Shown here: positions 1 to 7,392 of the stretch, one piece after another
Layout of the letters: every line of letters begins with the position of its first letter
Numbering within the stretch: position 1 is the first letter of the stretch
Notes under the pieces: model-generated
What the model was told of the DNA's origin: nothing
Databases searched by the model: none
What the model saw: only the letters and a program-made list of their open reading frames with translations
Assembly: GCA_017428025.1 (NCBI GenBank)
Contig: JAFRRO010000011.1
Location: forward strand, 1 to 45,657
Length of the DNA stretch: 45,657 nt
DNA from: Clostridia bacterium
Lineage (GTDB): Bacteria > Bacillota > Clostridia > Christensenellales > CAG-138
Direction of reading: 5' to 3'
Made by a program: the position numbers and the translations under genes

Positions 1-57
1 TAATCTTCCTTGCTTTACATTATAATTGCGTTGTGGTTGTTTATTATTCACACAAAT

Positions 58-68
58 ATTATACCACA
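58..68 (-). promoter_or_regulatory. Extended -10 promoter for a leftward gene beyond the edge
   Basis: On the minus strand this reads TGTGGTATAAT, an extended -10 element identical to the one at 17219-17229. Further downstream on the same strand (about 5-16) is AGCAAGGAAG, a plausible ribosome binding site, so a minus-strand gene probably starts just left of the window. No good -35 box is seen; the terminator-like hairpin at 74-104 occupies that place. Confidence 0.55.
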
Positions 69-73
69 TAGCA

Positions 74-104
74 AAGACTCCCGGGACTTTTTCCCGAGAG
101 TCTT
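74..104 (-). terminator. Terminator-like hairpin after the aminotransferase gene
   Basis: A near-perfect stem pairs AAGACTC-CCGGGA (74-86) with TCCCG-GAGTCTT (92-104), with one A/C mismatch and a five-base loop. It lies 48 bases past the aminotransferase stop. The T-run after it is poor on both strands, so it may act as a weak terminator or as an insulator in front of the promoter at 58-68. Confidence 0.5.
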
Positions 105-151
105 GCTATTTCTGATTGGGACTTTTTTAACGGCCCCTTTTGTATTCGGAT

Positions 152-1348
152 TCAGATAAACACGCGTTCTTTGAGCCTTTGCATCGCTTCCTCGACGAGC
201 GAGAAGGGCAGGGCGACGTTCAGACGGATGCAGTCGGCGTTGCCGAAATCCGCGCCGTTCTGCCAGATCACGCCCGCTTCAACGCCGCGCTTCAGAAGCT
301 CGTCCATCGGCACGCCATGCGCGTCGCACCAGCCGCGGCAGTTCAAGAACAGCATGTAGGTGCCCTCGGGCAGAAACATCGAGACGCCCTCGAAGTTCGT
401 TTCCATGAAGTCCTTGACGTATCTGAGATTGCCGTACAGCACGGTTCTGAGCTCGTCCACCCAGCGCGCGCCTTCGGGACTGTACGCGCCGAGCAGCGCG
501 TGCAGCGACAGCACGTTGCAGGAATTGTAGTACGTCGCGTGGCCGACCTCCTCGACCGTCTTTCTGAGCTCGTCGTTGTAGATGATGTGGTACGAGCCGA
601 TCAGCCCCGCGAGGCTGAACGTCTTGGACGGGGCGTAGAACGCGATCGTGCGGTTTTTTGCATCCTCGTTCACGCTCTGCGTCGGGATGTGCCGGTGCCC
701 CTCAAAGGTCAGGTCCGCCCAGATCTCGTCGGAGATGACCGTGCAGCCCGCGCGCGCATAGACCTCCATCGCCCGTTCGATCTCTCCGCGCTCCCAGACG
801 CGTCCGCAGGGGTTGTGCGGCGAGCAGAAGATCGCGACCTTGATGCCGTGCTCCCTGATCTTCGCTTCCATATCCGCGTAGTCCATGCGCCAGACGCCCT
901 TTTCGTCGCGCGTCAAAGGACTCGTGATCACGGTGCGTTTGAGATCGTGCAACAGGTGCAGGAAGCCGATGTACGTCGGTTCGTGCACGAGGACCGGATC
1001 GCCCTCGTGCGTCAGCGTGCGCAGCGCCGAGCCGACGCCGCCGAGCACGCCGTTTTCATAGCCGATGTGCTCCTTCAAAAGTCCCTGCACGCCGTGGCGC
1101 GCCGTCTGCCAGTCGATGATCGCCTGAAAATACGCATCCGGCAGCAAAAAATACCCGAAGTTCGGATGGTCGAGCCGCTTTTGCACCGCGTCGACGATCG
1201 ACGGCGCGGTCTTGAAGCTCATGTCCGCAACCCACATCGGGATCGGGCGAAGACCGTCCTTCACAGTCACGTCGCGATAAGGGATCACGTCGACCGCCAG
1301 CGCGTCCTTTCCGCGGCGGTCCAGCACGGTCGTAAAATCGAATTCCAT
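152..1348 (-). CDS. PatB/MalY-type PLP aminotransferase (putative C-S beta-lyase)
   Basis: A fold-type I PLP enzyme of 398 residues, the usual size for MalY/PatB proteins, which cleave cystathionine or cysteine-type C-S bonds to give a thiol, pyruvate and ammonia. Visible family marks are the early IPMWVADMSF segment, the FCSPHNPCGRVW motif around the substrate site, SDEIWADLTF, and the PLP-lysine region APSKTFSLAGL. The start at 1348 was chosen because it has GGAGGATGCT just upstream and begins with MEFDF, a typical family N-terminus; in-frame codons further upstream extend into the preceding gene. It follows the zinc-ribbon gene by 20 bases and is probably co-transcribed with it. Exact substrate (cystathionine, cysteine or another) cannot be told from sequence. 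Confidence 0.9.
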   Translation of the reverse strand: MEFDFTTVLDRRGKDALAVDVIPYRDVTVKDGLRPIPMWVADMSFKTAPSIVDAVQKRLDHPNFGYFLLPDAYFQAIIDWQTARHGVQGLLKEHIGYENGVLGGVGSALRTLTHEGDPVLVHEPTYIGFLHLLHDLKRTVITSPLTRDEKGVWRMDYADMEAKIREHGIKVAIFCSPHNPCGRVWERGEIERAMEVYARAGCTVISDEIWADLTFEGHRHIPTQSVNEDAKNRTIAFYAPSKTFSLAGLIGSYHIIYNDELRKTVEEVGHATYYNSCNVLSLHALLGAYSPEGARWVDELRTVLYGNLRYVKDFMETNFEGVSMFLPEGTYMLFLNCRGWCDAHGVPMDELLKRGVEAGVIWQNGADFGNADCIRLNVALPFSLVEEAMQRLKERVFI

Positions 1349-1368
1349 AGCATCCTCCGAAGATTTGT

Positions 1369-2049
1369 TCAGTCGACGTAGAGCACCAGCAGCTGCCATT
1401 CGCCGTCCCATTCCACGACGGTCATCGAGATCGAACCGACCGTTTTGCCGTCGATCAGGAGCGGACCGGTCAGCACCTTGTACTGCTGCGCGTCGATGTC
1501 CAGCGCGCGGTTGATCTCAAACAGGTCCATGCCTGTGTAGGTCTCGGTTTCGAGCTGCGCCGTGAGGTCGAAGCGCTTGCCGTATGCTTCCTTCCATGCC
1601 GCATAATGCGTTTCGGCAAGGGTTTTGTAATAGCCGGTCATGACCTTGTGCGGCGTATCGCCTTCGCCGAAGATCTCGGGGTGCGCGCCGCATACCGGTT
1701 CGGACAGCGCCGCCATCTTTGCGAGCGCCGCGCCGTCGCCCGTTTCGAGCGCCGAAAGCACCGCGTCTGCGACGTCCTCCGGCGTACGCAGCTTTTTGCC
1801 GGAACAGGACACGATCGAAAGAATCAGAATCAGGATCAGCACGGCGAGCGCCGTGCCGCCGCCGATCGTCAGGAGCAGTTTTTTGTTGTGGAAGAACGGT
1901 CGGTCGAACAGCTTTTTCACAGCCGCGACCGCCTTCTGAAAGACGGACGTCCGCGGCGCAACGACCGGCGTCTGCGGCACATCCGTTCCGCACTTGCGGC
2001 AAAACCGTGCGCCGGGTTCGATGGGCGCACCGCAATTTCTGCAATTCAT
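1369..2049 (-). CDS. Zinc-ribbon single-pass membrane protein
   Basis: A 226-residue protein. Residues 1-20 form a zinc ribbon with two CxxC pairs (CRNCGAP, CRKCGTD), then a basic linker, then one strongly hydrophobic helix at about residues 57-80 ending in SIVSC. The outer part, about 140 residues, begins LRTPEDVADAVLSALETGD and looks like the small NTF2-like or DUF4878-type folds found in many clostridial surface proteins. The expected topology is zinc ribbon inside and folded domain outside. The start has GAGGTT upstream and a TTGACC/TAGGAT promoter. Function is unknown; coupling to the aminotransferase gene 20 bases on is only positional. Confidence 0.8.
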   Translation of the reverse strand: MNCRNCGAPIEPGARFCRKCGTDVPQTPVVAPRTSVFQKAVAAVKKLFDRPFFHNKKLLLTIGGGTALAVLILILILSIVSCSGKKLRTPEDVADAVLSALETGDGAALAKMAALSEPVCGAHPEIFGEGDTPHKVMTGYYKTLAETHYAAWKEAYGKRFDLTAQLETETYTGMDLFEINRALDIDAQQYKVLTGPLLIDGKTVGSISMTVVEWDGEWQLLVLYVD

Positions 2050-2077
2050 ACGGGAACCTCGCTGTTTTACTGCCCTC

Positions 2078-2106
2078 ATCCTATCACGGAAGCGGGGCAC
2101 GGTCAA
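2078..2106 (-). promoter_or_regulatory. Sigma-A promoter of the zinc-ribbon/aminotransferase operon
   Basis: On the minus strand TTGACC (2101-2106) is followed after 17 bases by TAGGAT (2078-2083). The start codon at 2049 lies about 22 bases past the expected transcription start, leaving room for the GAGG site. Confidence 0.6.
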
Positions 2107-2192
2107 CAGAACGGCGGCGGTGTTTCCAATGTTTTTACATCTTTTCCGCAGTCCGGGGCGGAATCCGGTATTCGCATCGCGCACATTTTTTG

Positions 2193-2222
2193 TTGCGCTT
2201 TCGATACGGTTCGTGCTATACT
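2193..2222 (+). promoter_or_regulatory. Promoter of the amidase gene, likely leaderless
   Basis: TTGCGC (2193-2198), an 18-base spacer ending in TGC, and TATACT (2217-2222). Only six bases (GCGTGT) separate the -10 box from the ATG at 2229, so transcription should begin at or within a base of the start codon. No Shine-Dalgarno sequence exists. Confidence 0.6.
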
Positions 2223-2228
2223 GCGTGT

Positions 2229-3128
2229 ATGAAACCGAACATCCTGAAAATCTGTATTGCAATGCTGCTTGCCGGCGCATTTCTTCTTGCCTGCGTCCCG
2301 CAGGAGGAGGTGCTGCCGACGGCTGCGCCGACGCCGGAGATCGGCGAAGCGCCGGAGGTCGCGGTCGTCGTAACCGCGACGGAAACGCCCGCGCAGATCG
2401 CAACGGTCCCGCCGACGCCGAGTCCCTCGCCCACGCCGGAACCGACCGAGCCGCCGACGCCGAGCCCCACGCCGAAACCGCTGGAGGGCATCGTGATCGG
2501 CATCGATCCGGGGCATCAGCGCGTGTACAACCCGCATCCCGAGCCGGTCGCGCCGGGTTCGAGCCAGACGAAGCAAAAGGTCGCGGGCGGCTGCCGCGGC
2601 GTCAAGAGCGGCGTCTACGAATATGAGGTCGTGCTCAACGTCGGGCTGTATCTCAAGGCGCTTCTGGAGGAGCAGGGGGCGACGGTCGTGATCACGCACG
2701 ACACGCTGGACGTCGATATCTCGAACATCGAGCGCGCGCAGTTCTTCAACGACAACAACGTCGATCTCGGCATTCGCCTGCACTGCAACAAATCCGGCGA
2801 CAAAAAGGTCAAAGGCGCGTTCATGCTGATCCCAACCGAAAACCGTACCGATTTCTACACATTCAACCGGCGCGCCGCCGAGATCGTGCTCGAGGAATAC
2901 CTCAGGGAGACCGGTCTTTCGATGCGCTACAAGACCGGCATCACCGAGCGCGGCGATCAGACCGGCTTCAACTGGTGCAAGCGTCCGATCATCAATATCG
3001 AGATGGGGCATCTGAGCAATCCGGACGACGACGCGCTGCTGTCCGACGACGCATTCCAGCAGAGGATGGCGCAGGGGCTCTGCAACGGCATCGTGCGGTT
3101 CTTTGTCGAGGAAGGCACGGTCAACTGA
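2229..3128 (+). CDS. Lipoprotein N-acetylmuramoyl-L-alanine amidase (Amidase_3)
   Basis: A 299-residue peptidoglycan hydrolase that should cut the bond between muramic acid and L-alanine outside the membrane. The N-terminus is a lipoprotein signal ending LLAC at residue about 22, followed by a Thr/Pro/Glu linker to about residue 90. The catalytic domain shows the zinc residues of the family: IGIDPGHQ (His), YEYEVVLNV (Glu), IRLHCNKS (His), and the catalytic Glu in NIEMGHLSN. The end, with an FVEEG segment, is complete. The ATG lies six bases after a TATACT box with no ribosome binding site. It is a single-gene unit ending in the hairpin at 3138. Anchoring suggests wall remodelling at the cell surface. 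Confidence 0.9.
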   Translation: MKPNILKICIAMLLAGAFLLACVPQEEVLPTAAPTPEIGEAPEVAVVVTATETPAQIATVPPTPSPSPTPEPTEPPTPSPTPKPLEGIVIGIDPGHQRVYNPHPEPVAPGSSQTKQKVAGGCRGVKSGVYEYEVVLNVGLYLKALLEEQGATVVITHDTLDVDISNIERAQFFNDNNVDLGIRLHCNKSGDKKVKGAFMLIPTENRTDFYTFNRRAAEIVLEEYLRETGLSMRYKTGITERGDQTGFNWCKRPIINIEMGHLSNPDDDALLSDDAFQQRMAQGLCNGIVRFFVEEGTVN

Positions 3129-3137
3129 ATCAGGCAA

Positions 3138-3174
3138 AAAACATCCCGGCGGATGATTCCGTCGGGATGTTTTC
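3138..3174. terminator. Bidirectional terminator between converging genes
   Basis: AAACATCCCG (3138-3147) pairs with CGGGATGTTT (3164-3173). T-rich tails follow on both strands (TTTTCTTT on plus, TTTTTGCC on minus), so it can end both the amidase and flavodoxin transcripts. Confidence 0.85.
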
Positions 3175-3175
3175 T

Positions 3176-3613
3176 TTACAGCTTTTTGAGCTCGTCCGGG
3201 TATTTCTTCGGCTCCTTCAGATGAATGATCCCTGCGTCGGGATACAGGCTTTGGATCTTCTGCACCGCTTTCGGCGCGTCGCCGCTGCCCGAATACAGCA
3301 CAAAGGTCAGCTTCTTGCCCTTGAGATCGGTTTTGTCCAACACGGTGTTGATCGGACAGGACAGGCGTCCGTTCCAGACCGGCGAGCCGATCACGATTTC
3401 GTCGAAATCGCGGACGTCGGGATCGTACGCCTTCAGGGGCTCCTTTTTGCCGATGCCCGCAGCGAAGCCGCCCGCCATGATCTGCCAGAAGAATTTCTTC
3501 GGCATCGCCTTCTTCGGTTCGACCTTGCGCACGCAAAAGCCCTCTTTCCGCAGATGTTCGGCGACGAGATCGCCGTTGCCGGAAAGACTGTAATAGATCA
3601 GCAGTTTGTTCAT
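3176..3613 (-). CDS. Flavodoxin-like protein
   Basis: A 145-residue protein, standard length for a short flavodoxin, binding FMN and passing low-potential electrons. It starts KLLIYYSLSGNGDLVAEHL, which matches the FMN phosphate loop (T/S-x-T/S-G-N/T), has EIVIGSPVWNGRLSCPI in the place of the second FMN loop, and FVLYSGSGD later. It is the last gene of a three-gene minus-strand operon; its ATG overlaps the stop of the membrane-protein gene by four bases (ATGA), so translation is probably coupled. Its neighbour two genes up is a free methionine sulfoxide reductase, so a role in redox repair is possible but not shown. Confidence 0.85.
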   Translation of the reverse strand: MNKLLIYYSLSGNGDLVAEHLRKEGFCVRKVEPKKAMPKKFFWQIMAGGFAAGIGKKEPLKAYDPDVRDFDEIVIGSPVWNGRLSCPINTVLDKTDLKGKKLTFVLYSGSGDAPKAVQKIQSLYPDAGIIHLKEPKKYPDELKKL

Positions 3614-4353
3614 GGTTCTGTCTCCTTTGGTTGGTCTGTCGATATCGGTACGGTCGTTTCAAACCACGCACGCAGCGGGAAACGGTCGTAAAATGTAAAG
3701 CTGCGGTCCAGAATCTTCGAGCATTGTCCGATCAAAAACCCGTTGATCAGAGCGGTGACGATCGTGCCGAGCTTGACGCCTTCGAAGTGCCAGAGCCCGA
3801 AAAACAGGAAGGACAGCAGCACCCCGATCAGCGCGCACGAGATGTCGTACACGGTCTTGACGCGCGTGATGCGCAGCCGGAACCGCGCCGAGATCTCCTT
3901 TACAAACAGCTCGTGCACCTCCGGCGCAAGGTAGGTGTGAAACATCAGCGATACGCCGATCGCGCAGAGCAGCGTTCCGATCGCATACCAGATCAACCGC
4001 AGAACAAACGCATCGATCGGCAGCGGCGCGCACAGCCACACGCAGGCGTCCAGCAGATAGCCGTAGATCACGGCGGTCACGAACGAGAACAGATAGGCGG
4101 GGCGAAACCGCCGCAGCACGATGCACAGCGCGATCAGCAGCACGCCCTGCACCAGATATTCGAGTACGCCGAAGGTAAAGAACGGATGCAGCGTCACGAG
4201 CTTCAGGTGCAGAAGATACGCCGGAGCGACGATCATCGACACGCCGAAGTCCGCCTTTTCCATCAGCGCGACGCCGAGCGCAAGCGGCGGGAGCGCAAAC
4301 ACATAGGCAAGCTCGCTCATGAAGCGCGGCTTGGTTTTGGGCTTCGATTCCAT
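3610..4353 (-). CDS. YczE/DUF6198-like integral membrane protein
   Basis: A 247-residue polytopic protein with five or so predicted helices, the first near residues 12-32 (ELAYVFALPPLALGVALM) and others around 55-75, 80-105, 115-140 and 175-210. The overall pattern (small N-terminal helix, GVSMI motif, cytosolic C-terminal tail) resembles the YczE/YitT-like family, whose function is not settled. It starts four bases after the stop of the upstream reductase gene and overlaps the downstream flavodoxin by four bases. The GAAGG in front of the ATG lies too close for normal initiation, which fits translational coupling. An alternative start at residue 12 (4320) has no better site. Confidence 0.75.
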   Translation of the reverse strand: MESKPKTKPRFMSELAYVFALPPLALGVALMEKADFGVSMIVAPAYLLHLKLVTLHPFFTFGVLEYLVQGVLLIALCIVLRRFRPAYLFSFVTAVIYGYLLDACVWLCAPLPIDAFVLRLIWYAIGTLLCAIGVSLMFHTYLAPEVHELFVKEISARFRLRITRVKTVYDISCALIGVLLSFLFFGLWHFEGVKLGTIVTALINGFLIGQCSKILDRSFTFYDRFPLRAWFETTVPISTDQPKETEP

Positions 4354-4357
4354 GCCT

Positions 4358-4810
4358 TCAGCCGAACAGATGCGGTTCTACGGCGCACACAAGCCGTTCG
4401 AGCCCGATCCGGTCCGCTTCGGTAAAGCGGGCGAGGGAGGGGCTGTCGAGATCCAGCACGCCGACGACGCGCTCGCCGCAGTGCATCGGGATCACCAGCT
4501 CGGAATTCGAAGCGCTGTCGCAGGCGATATGCCCGCAGAACGTATGCACATCCGCAACGAGCTGCGCGCGGTTCTCGCGCACCGCCGCGCCGCACACGCC
4601 GCGCGCGATCGGGATCTCGATGCACGCGGGCTTGCCCTGAAACGGACCGAGCACCAGCGTTTCGCCTTCGAGCAGATAGAATCCCGCCCAGTTGAGATCG
4701 GGCAGCGCGTCGAATATCAGGGCGGACAGATTGGACAGGTTCGCCGTCCGGTGCGGCACGCCCGCGACCAGCGCTTCGGCCTGCTGCACAAGTTCCGTAT
4801 AATCAACCAT
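4358..4810 (-). CDS. msrC: Free methionine-(R)-sulfoxide reductase (GAF type)
   Basis: A 150-residue single GAF domain that reduces free L-methionine-R-sulfoxide to methionine in the cytosol. The diagnostic cysteines are all present with family spacing: Cys63 (PACIEIP), Cys73 (RGVCGAAV) and Cys97 (GHIACDSASNSELVIP), corresponding to Cys84, Cys94 and Cys118 of the E. coli enzyme; the last is catalytic. WAGFYLL and GVLDLDSP complete the fold signature. The start has AGAGGAG eleven bases upstream. It is the first gene of an operon with a membrane protein and a flavodoxin. A weak promoter, TTGCGA-17-TACGCT, is upstream. Thioredoxin normally recycles this enzyme; a flavodoxin link here is speculation. 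Confidence 0.92.
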   Translation of the reverse strand: MVDYTELVQQAEALVAGVPHRTANLSNLSALIFDALPDLNWAGFYLLEGETLVLGPFQGKPACIEIPIARGVCGAAVRENRAQLVADVHTFCGHIACDSASNSELVIPMHCGERVVGVLDLDSPSLARFTEADRIGLERLVCAVEPHLFG

Positions 4811-4878
4811 GCGATTTCACTCCTCTTTTCTTTACAGCAAGCGTATCACAGAACGCTTCCGTTCGCAAGGTAAAACGC

Positions 4879-4901
4879 AAAAAAAAGAGGGTGAAACCCT
4901 C
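4879..4901 (-). terminator. Terminator of the PIG-L-like/glycosidase gene
   Basis: On the minus strand GAGGGT-TTC-ACCCTC (4901-4887) is followed by eight T residues (4886-4879), a classic intrinsic terminator placed 17 bases past the stop at 4918. Confidence 0.85.
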
Positions 4902-4917
4902 AAAACCTTGTTTATGC

Positions 4918-7251
4918 TCAATGATGGAATCCGTCGTGCTTGGTCGGCGTGTTGACGGACGGAAGCAGCTCGCTGTAGCCGATCATCAGCGCGTCGATCC
5001 ACGGACGCTGCGTATCGTCGGTGCCGGGCGCCAGATGCTTGTTGAGCTCCTCGCCCATAAAGCACATCGCCGCGGAGGAACCGCCGTCCAGATTGTACGC
5101 AACGGTGCAGCCGAGCGAATGGAACAGTTCGGCAAAGTATTCGAGCGAAATGCTGTACGAATAATGCGGCTGCCGCCCGTCGGTCACGATCGCGATCCAG
5201 TACCCCGGCTCGACCATGCCGATGCCGCAGCGCGGGTTCGCGTGCGCTACATGATGCTTGCCGACCGCTTCGTTGATCTCGCCGTTTTCCACCAGGATCG
5301 GTCCGAAACTGTAGGTGTCGCGCACGCCGCTGTCGATCACCTGACGCGTGGTGAACGCCTTGCGGTGCAGCACGCGCAGCGTCATATCCTCGCCGATGAG
5401 CAGCGTGTCCGCGCCGGCTTCGTTCGAATAGAACACGCCCTTGCGCAGCAGCAGTCCCTTCAGATTCTTTTCCGCAACGTCAAGGTTGTCGCCGGTGATC
5501 GCAAAGACGGCCTTTTCCTGCCGCACATAGCGCCACGGCTGCTGATAGGCGGTGTGTACGCCGGAGCGATAGCTCGAATATTCGCGCATGCGGATATGCG
5601 CGACGTAGTAAACCAGCGGACGGTTCTTCGAAATCGTCGTCTCCGTGCGGGTGATGTCGATCGAAAGCACGCGGCTTTTGTACCGCCAGTGTCCGGCCGC
5701 AAAATCGAGCTCGTATTCCTCGCCGTCCTCCGAAAGGAAATACGCGTCGTTCGGATCGGGCGTCGGTTCCGCCGTCGGTTCGGGCGTCGGGATTTCGGTC
5801 GGTTCCGCCGTCGGCTCGGGCGTCGGGAGCACGGTCGGTTCCGGCGTCGACTCGGCAACCGGTTCGGCGGTCGGCGCGGGCGTTTCCTCTTTGCCGCCGC
5901 AGGAGAACAGTCCCTTGCGCTTCGCGGGCGCTTCGGTCGGCGCGGGCGTTTGCGTTGCCGCCGCCGCGGTTTCCGCCGGTTCCGTCTGTTCGCTGACGGG
6001 CAGATCGGTCGGCTGCGGCGTGGCGGTCGGCGTCGGAATCTCGGTCGGCTCCGGCGTCGGAACCGGCGTCGGCGTCGGCACGCGGTACCCCGCAAAGCGG
6101 TCGGTCGAAAGATGCTCCAGCAGATCGTTGCACGCCTCGTCCTCGCCGACGGTCGTGCCGATCAGCGCAAAGCGGATCGTGTCCGGCATATCGAGCCGGA
6201 ACACGCGTTCCTCGCGATACAGATGAGACAGCGTATCCGCCAATTCGGCGGCGGTGACGCCCTCGTATGCATACAGCGGCGTTTCCGTCGAAATGACCGT
6301 CGATCCGCTGTCGGAAAGCGAATAGATCTTGCTCACGGCAAAGGCTTCCGTGCCCGGATAGCGCTCGGCGTTTGCGGCAAACTCGGCGGCGTTGCGGATG
6401 ACGTCGGCGATCACGTGGTCGGCGTAGCGCGCCGCGTCCCGGCTCGTGTCGAGCGTCAGGATCAGCTTCGGCTGCAGCGCGCGGATCCGTTTCGTGTACC
6501 GCTCCAGCAGTTCGGCGCGCGTGCCGACGGCGTTGTACACGGCGTTGTCGCTGTCCCCTCTCGGCGTGCGTCCCTTGCCGAAATACGGCAGCCGCTCAAT
6601 GCCCATGCCGCGCAGTACGGCGATGCACTGATGCGTGCGGTAGGCATCCGCCTTCGTCAGATAATCGACCTGCACCGAAAGTCCGTGCTCGCCCGCAAGC
6701 TGCGCAAACAGCCCTCCGAACAGCTTGAGCTCGTCGCCCGGCTCGTTGAGAACGACCAGCACGTCGGCGCGCTCGCCCGTGTCCGCAAACGGCGGCACGA
6801 ACGCATTCGTGCAGGCGTACCATTCGGAAATGCTGAGCGTGCGGTCCGTGGCTTTCAGCGTGGCGCAGGCGGCGTCGGGCACTTCGACCGGCATAATCAC
6901 ATGGTGTCCCGGGATCTCGTTGGTCCAGAACCGCTCCAGAACGCCGCCGTCCGCGTCGCAGAACAGCACCTCATAGGAATCGGGCAGTTCATAGAAATCG
7001 AAGAACAGCGCGTCCGGATAAGCGCCCTTCTCGAATGTCATCGTAAGCTGTTCGCCGCGGTAGAGCGTCACGGTCGTATCGTCGTTTCCGTCGCACAGAT
7101 GCGCCGTATAGGACTGCGCGTCGTCCGGCGCGGTGTAGGTGCAGGGCAGGATTCCGTTTTCGGGCGCGCCGGTACCGGCCTGCACGGCGGCAGGCAGCAG
7201 CAGAACGACGACCAGTATCAGAGCGAATAAAACCTTGGAAACGCGAATCAT
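4918..7251 (-). CDS. Exported PIG-L-like / phosphodiester glycosidase fusion
   Basis: A 777-residue exported protein. Residues 1-24 are a signal peptide (MIRVSKVLFALILVV... ending VQAG). About 160-320 is a domain laid out like a PIG-L/LmbE deacetylase, but the zinc motif HPDDE is replaced by NEPGDEL, so it is probably inactive. About 405-500 is a long Thr-Pro-Glu-Pro linker interrupted by a KRKGLFSCGG piece. About 530-770 matches the phosphodiester glycosidase (NAGPA-like) domain: VYYVAHIRMRE, the IGMVEPGYWIAIVTDGRQPHYSYS block, and YNLDGGSSAAMCF. Such domains remove sugar-phosphate caps or act on cell-wall glycans. An in-frame ATG at 7281, ten bases past the expected transcript start, is an alternative beginning; neither start has a clear ribosome binding site. 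It is divergent from a true PIG-L gene. Confidence 0.8.
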   Translation of the reverse strand: MIRVSKVLFALILVVVLLLPAAVQAGTGAPENGILPCTYTAPDDAQSYTAHLCDGNDDTTVTLYRGEQLTMTFEKGAYPDALFFDFYELPDSYEVLFCDADGGVLERFWTNEIPGHHVIMPVEVPDAACATLKATDRTLSISEWYACTNAFVPPFADTGERADVLVVLNEPGDELKLFGGLFAQLAGEHGLSVQVDYLTKADAYRTHQCIAVLRGMGIERLPYFGKGRTPRGDSDNAVYNAVGTRAELLERYTKRIRALQPKLILTLDTSRDAARYADHVIADVIRNAAEFAANAERYPGTEAFAVSKIYSLSDSGSTVISTETPLYAYEGVTAAELADTLSHLYREERVFRLDMPDTIRFALIGTTVGEDEACNDLLEHLSTDRFAGYRVPTPTPVPTPEPTEIPTPTATPQPTDLPVSEQTEPAETAAAATQTPAPTEAPAKRKGLFSCGGKEETPAPTAEPVAESTPEPTVLPTPEPTAEPTEIPTPEPTAEPTPDPNDAYFLSEDGEEYELDFAAGHWRYKSRVLSIDITRTETTISKNRPLVYYVAHIRMREYSSYRSGVHTAYQQPWRYVRQEKAVFAITGDNLDVAEKNLKGLLLRKGVFYSNEAGADTLLIGEDMTLRVLHRKAFTTRQVIDSGVRDTYSFGPILVENGEINEAVGKHHVAHANPRCGIGMVEPGYWIAIVTDGRQPHYSYSISLEYFAELFHSLGCTVAYNLDGGSSAAMCFMGEELNKHLAPGTDDTQRPWIDALMIGYSELLPSVNTPTKHDGFHH
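5755..6085 (-). repeat. Thr-Pro-Glu-Pro coding repeat tract
   Basis: Direct DNA repeats built around GTCGGTTCCGG / GTCGGCTCGGGC units encode the Pro-rich linker of the fusion protein. Similar tracts occur at 2404-2490, 8582-8722, 9034-9110 and 21775-21890. They are low-complexity protein linkers, not spacers. Confidence 0.7.
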
Positions 7252-7297
7252 TTCGAACCGGCAGGCGCCGGAACCTCTCATCAAAAATGCAGCATTT

Positions 7298-7326
7298 ATC
7301 ATAGCACAATTCCGCGCATAAGTCAA
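7298..7326 (-). promoter_or_regulatory. Promoter of the PIG-L-like/glycosidase gene
   Basis: TTGACT (7321-7326) and TATGAT (7298-7303), spacing 17, with TGC directly before the -10 box. The same hexamers drive the HerA-like gene at 27136-27164. Confidence 0.75.
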
Positions 7327-7375
7327 ACCGCATGCGCGAAAAACGGCAAAAACGGTCTTTTCTTTGCGCAGCCGC

Positions 7376-7386
7376 TGTGGTATACT
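7376..7386 (+). promoter_or_regulatory. Extended -10 promoter of the PIG-L gene, likely leaderless
   Basis: TGTGGTATACT, with TATACT at 7381-7386. Exactly six bases (AACCGC) precede the ATG at 7393, the same geometry as at 2229. There is no ribosome binding site, and no good -35 box (TTTTCT at 17 bases). Confidence 0.6.
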
Positions 7387-7392
7387 AACCGC

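Noticed and set aside
5755..6085. Short direct repeats that could suggest a CRISPR array
   Set aside because: Units are in frame and encode a Thr-Pro-Glu-Pro linker; no constant repeat/variable spacer pattern.
4891..7230. A long open frame on the plus strand over the glycosidase gene
   Set aside because: Its translation is Arg-rich with no domain, and it mirrors a gene with signal peptide and recognisable motifs; high GC opens such frames.
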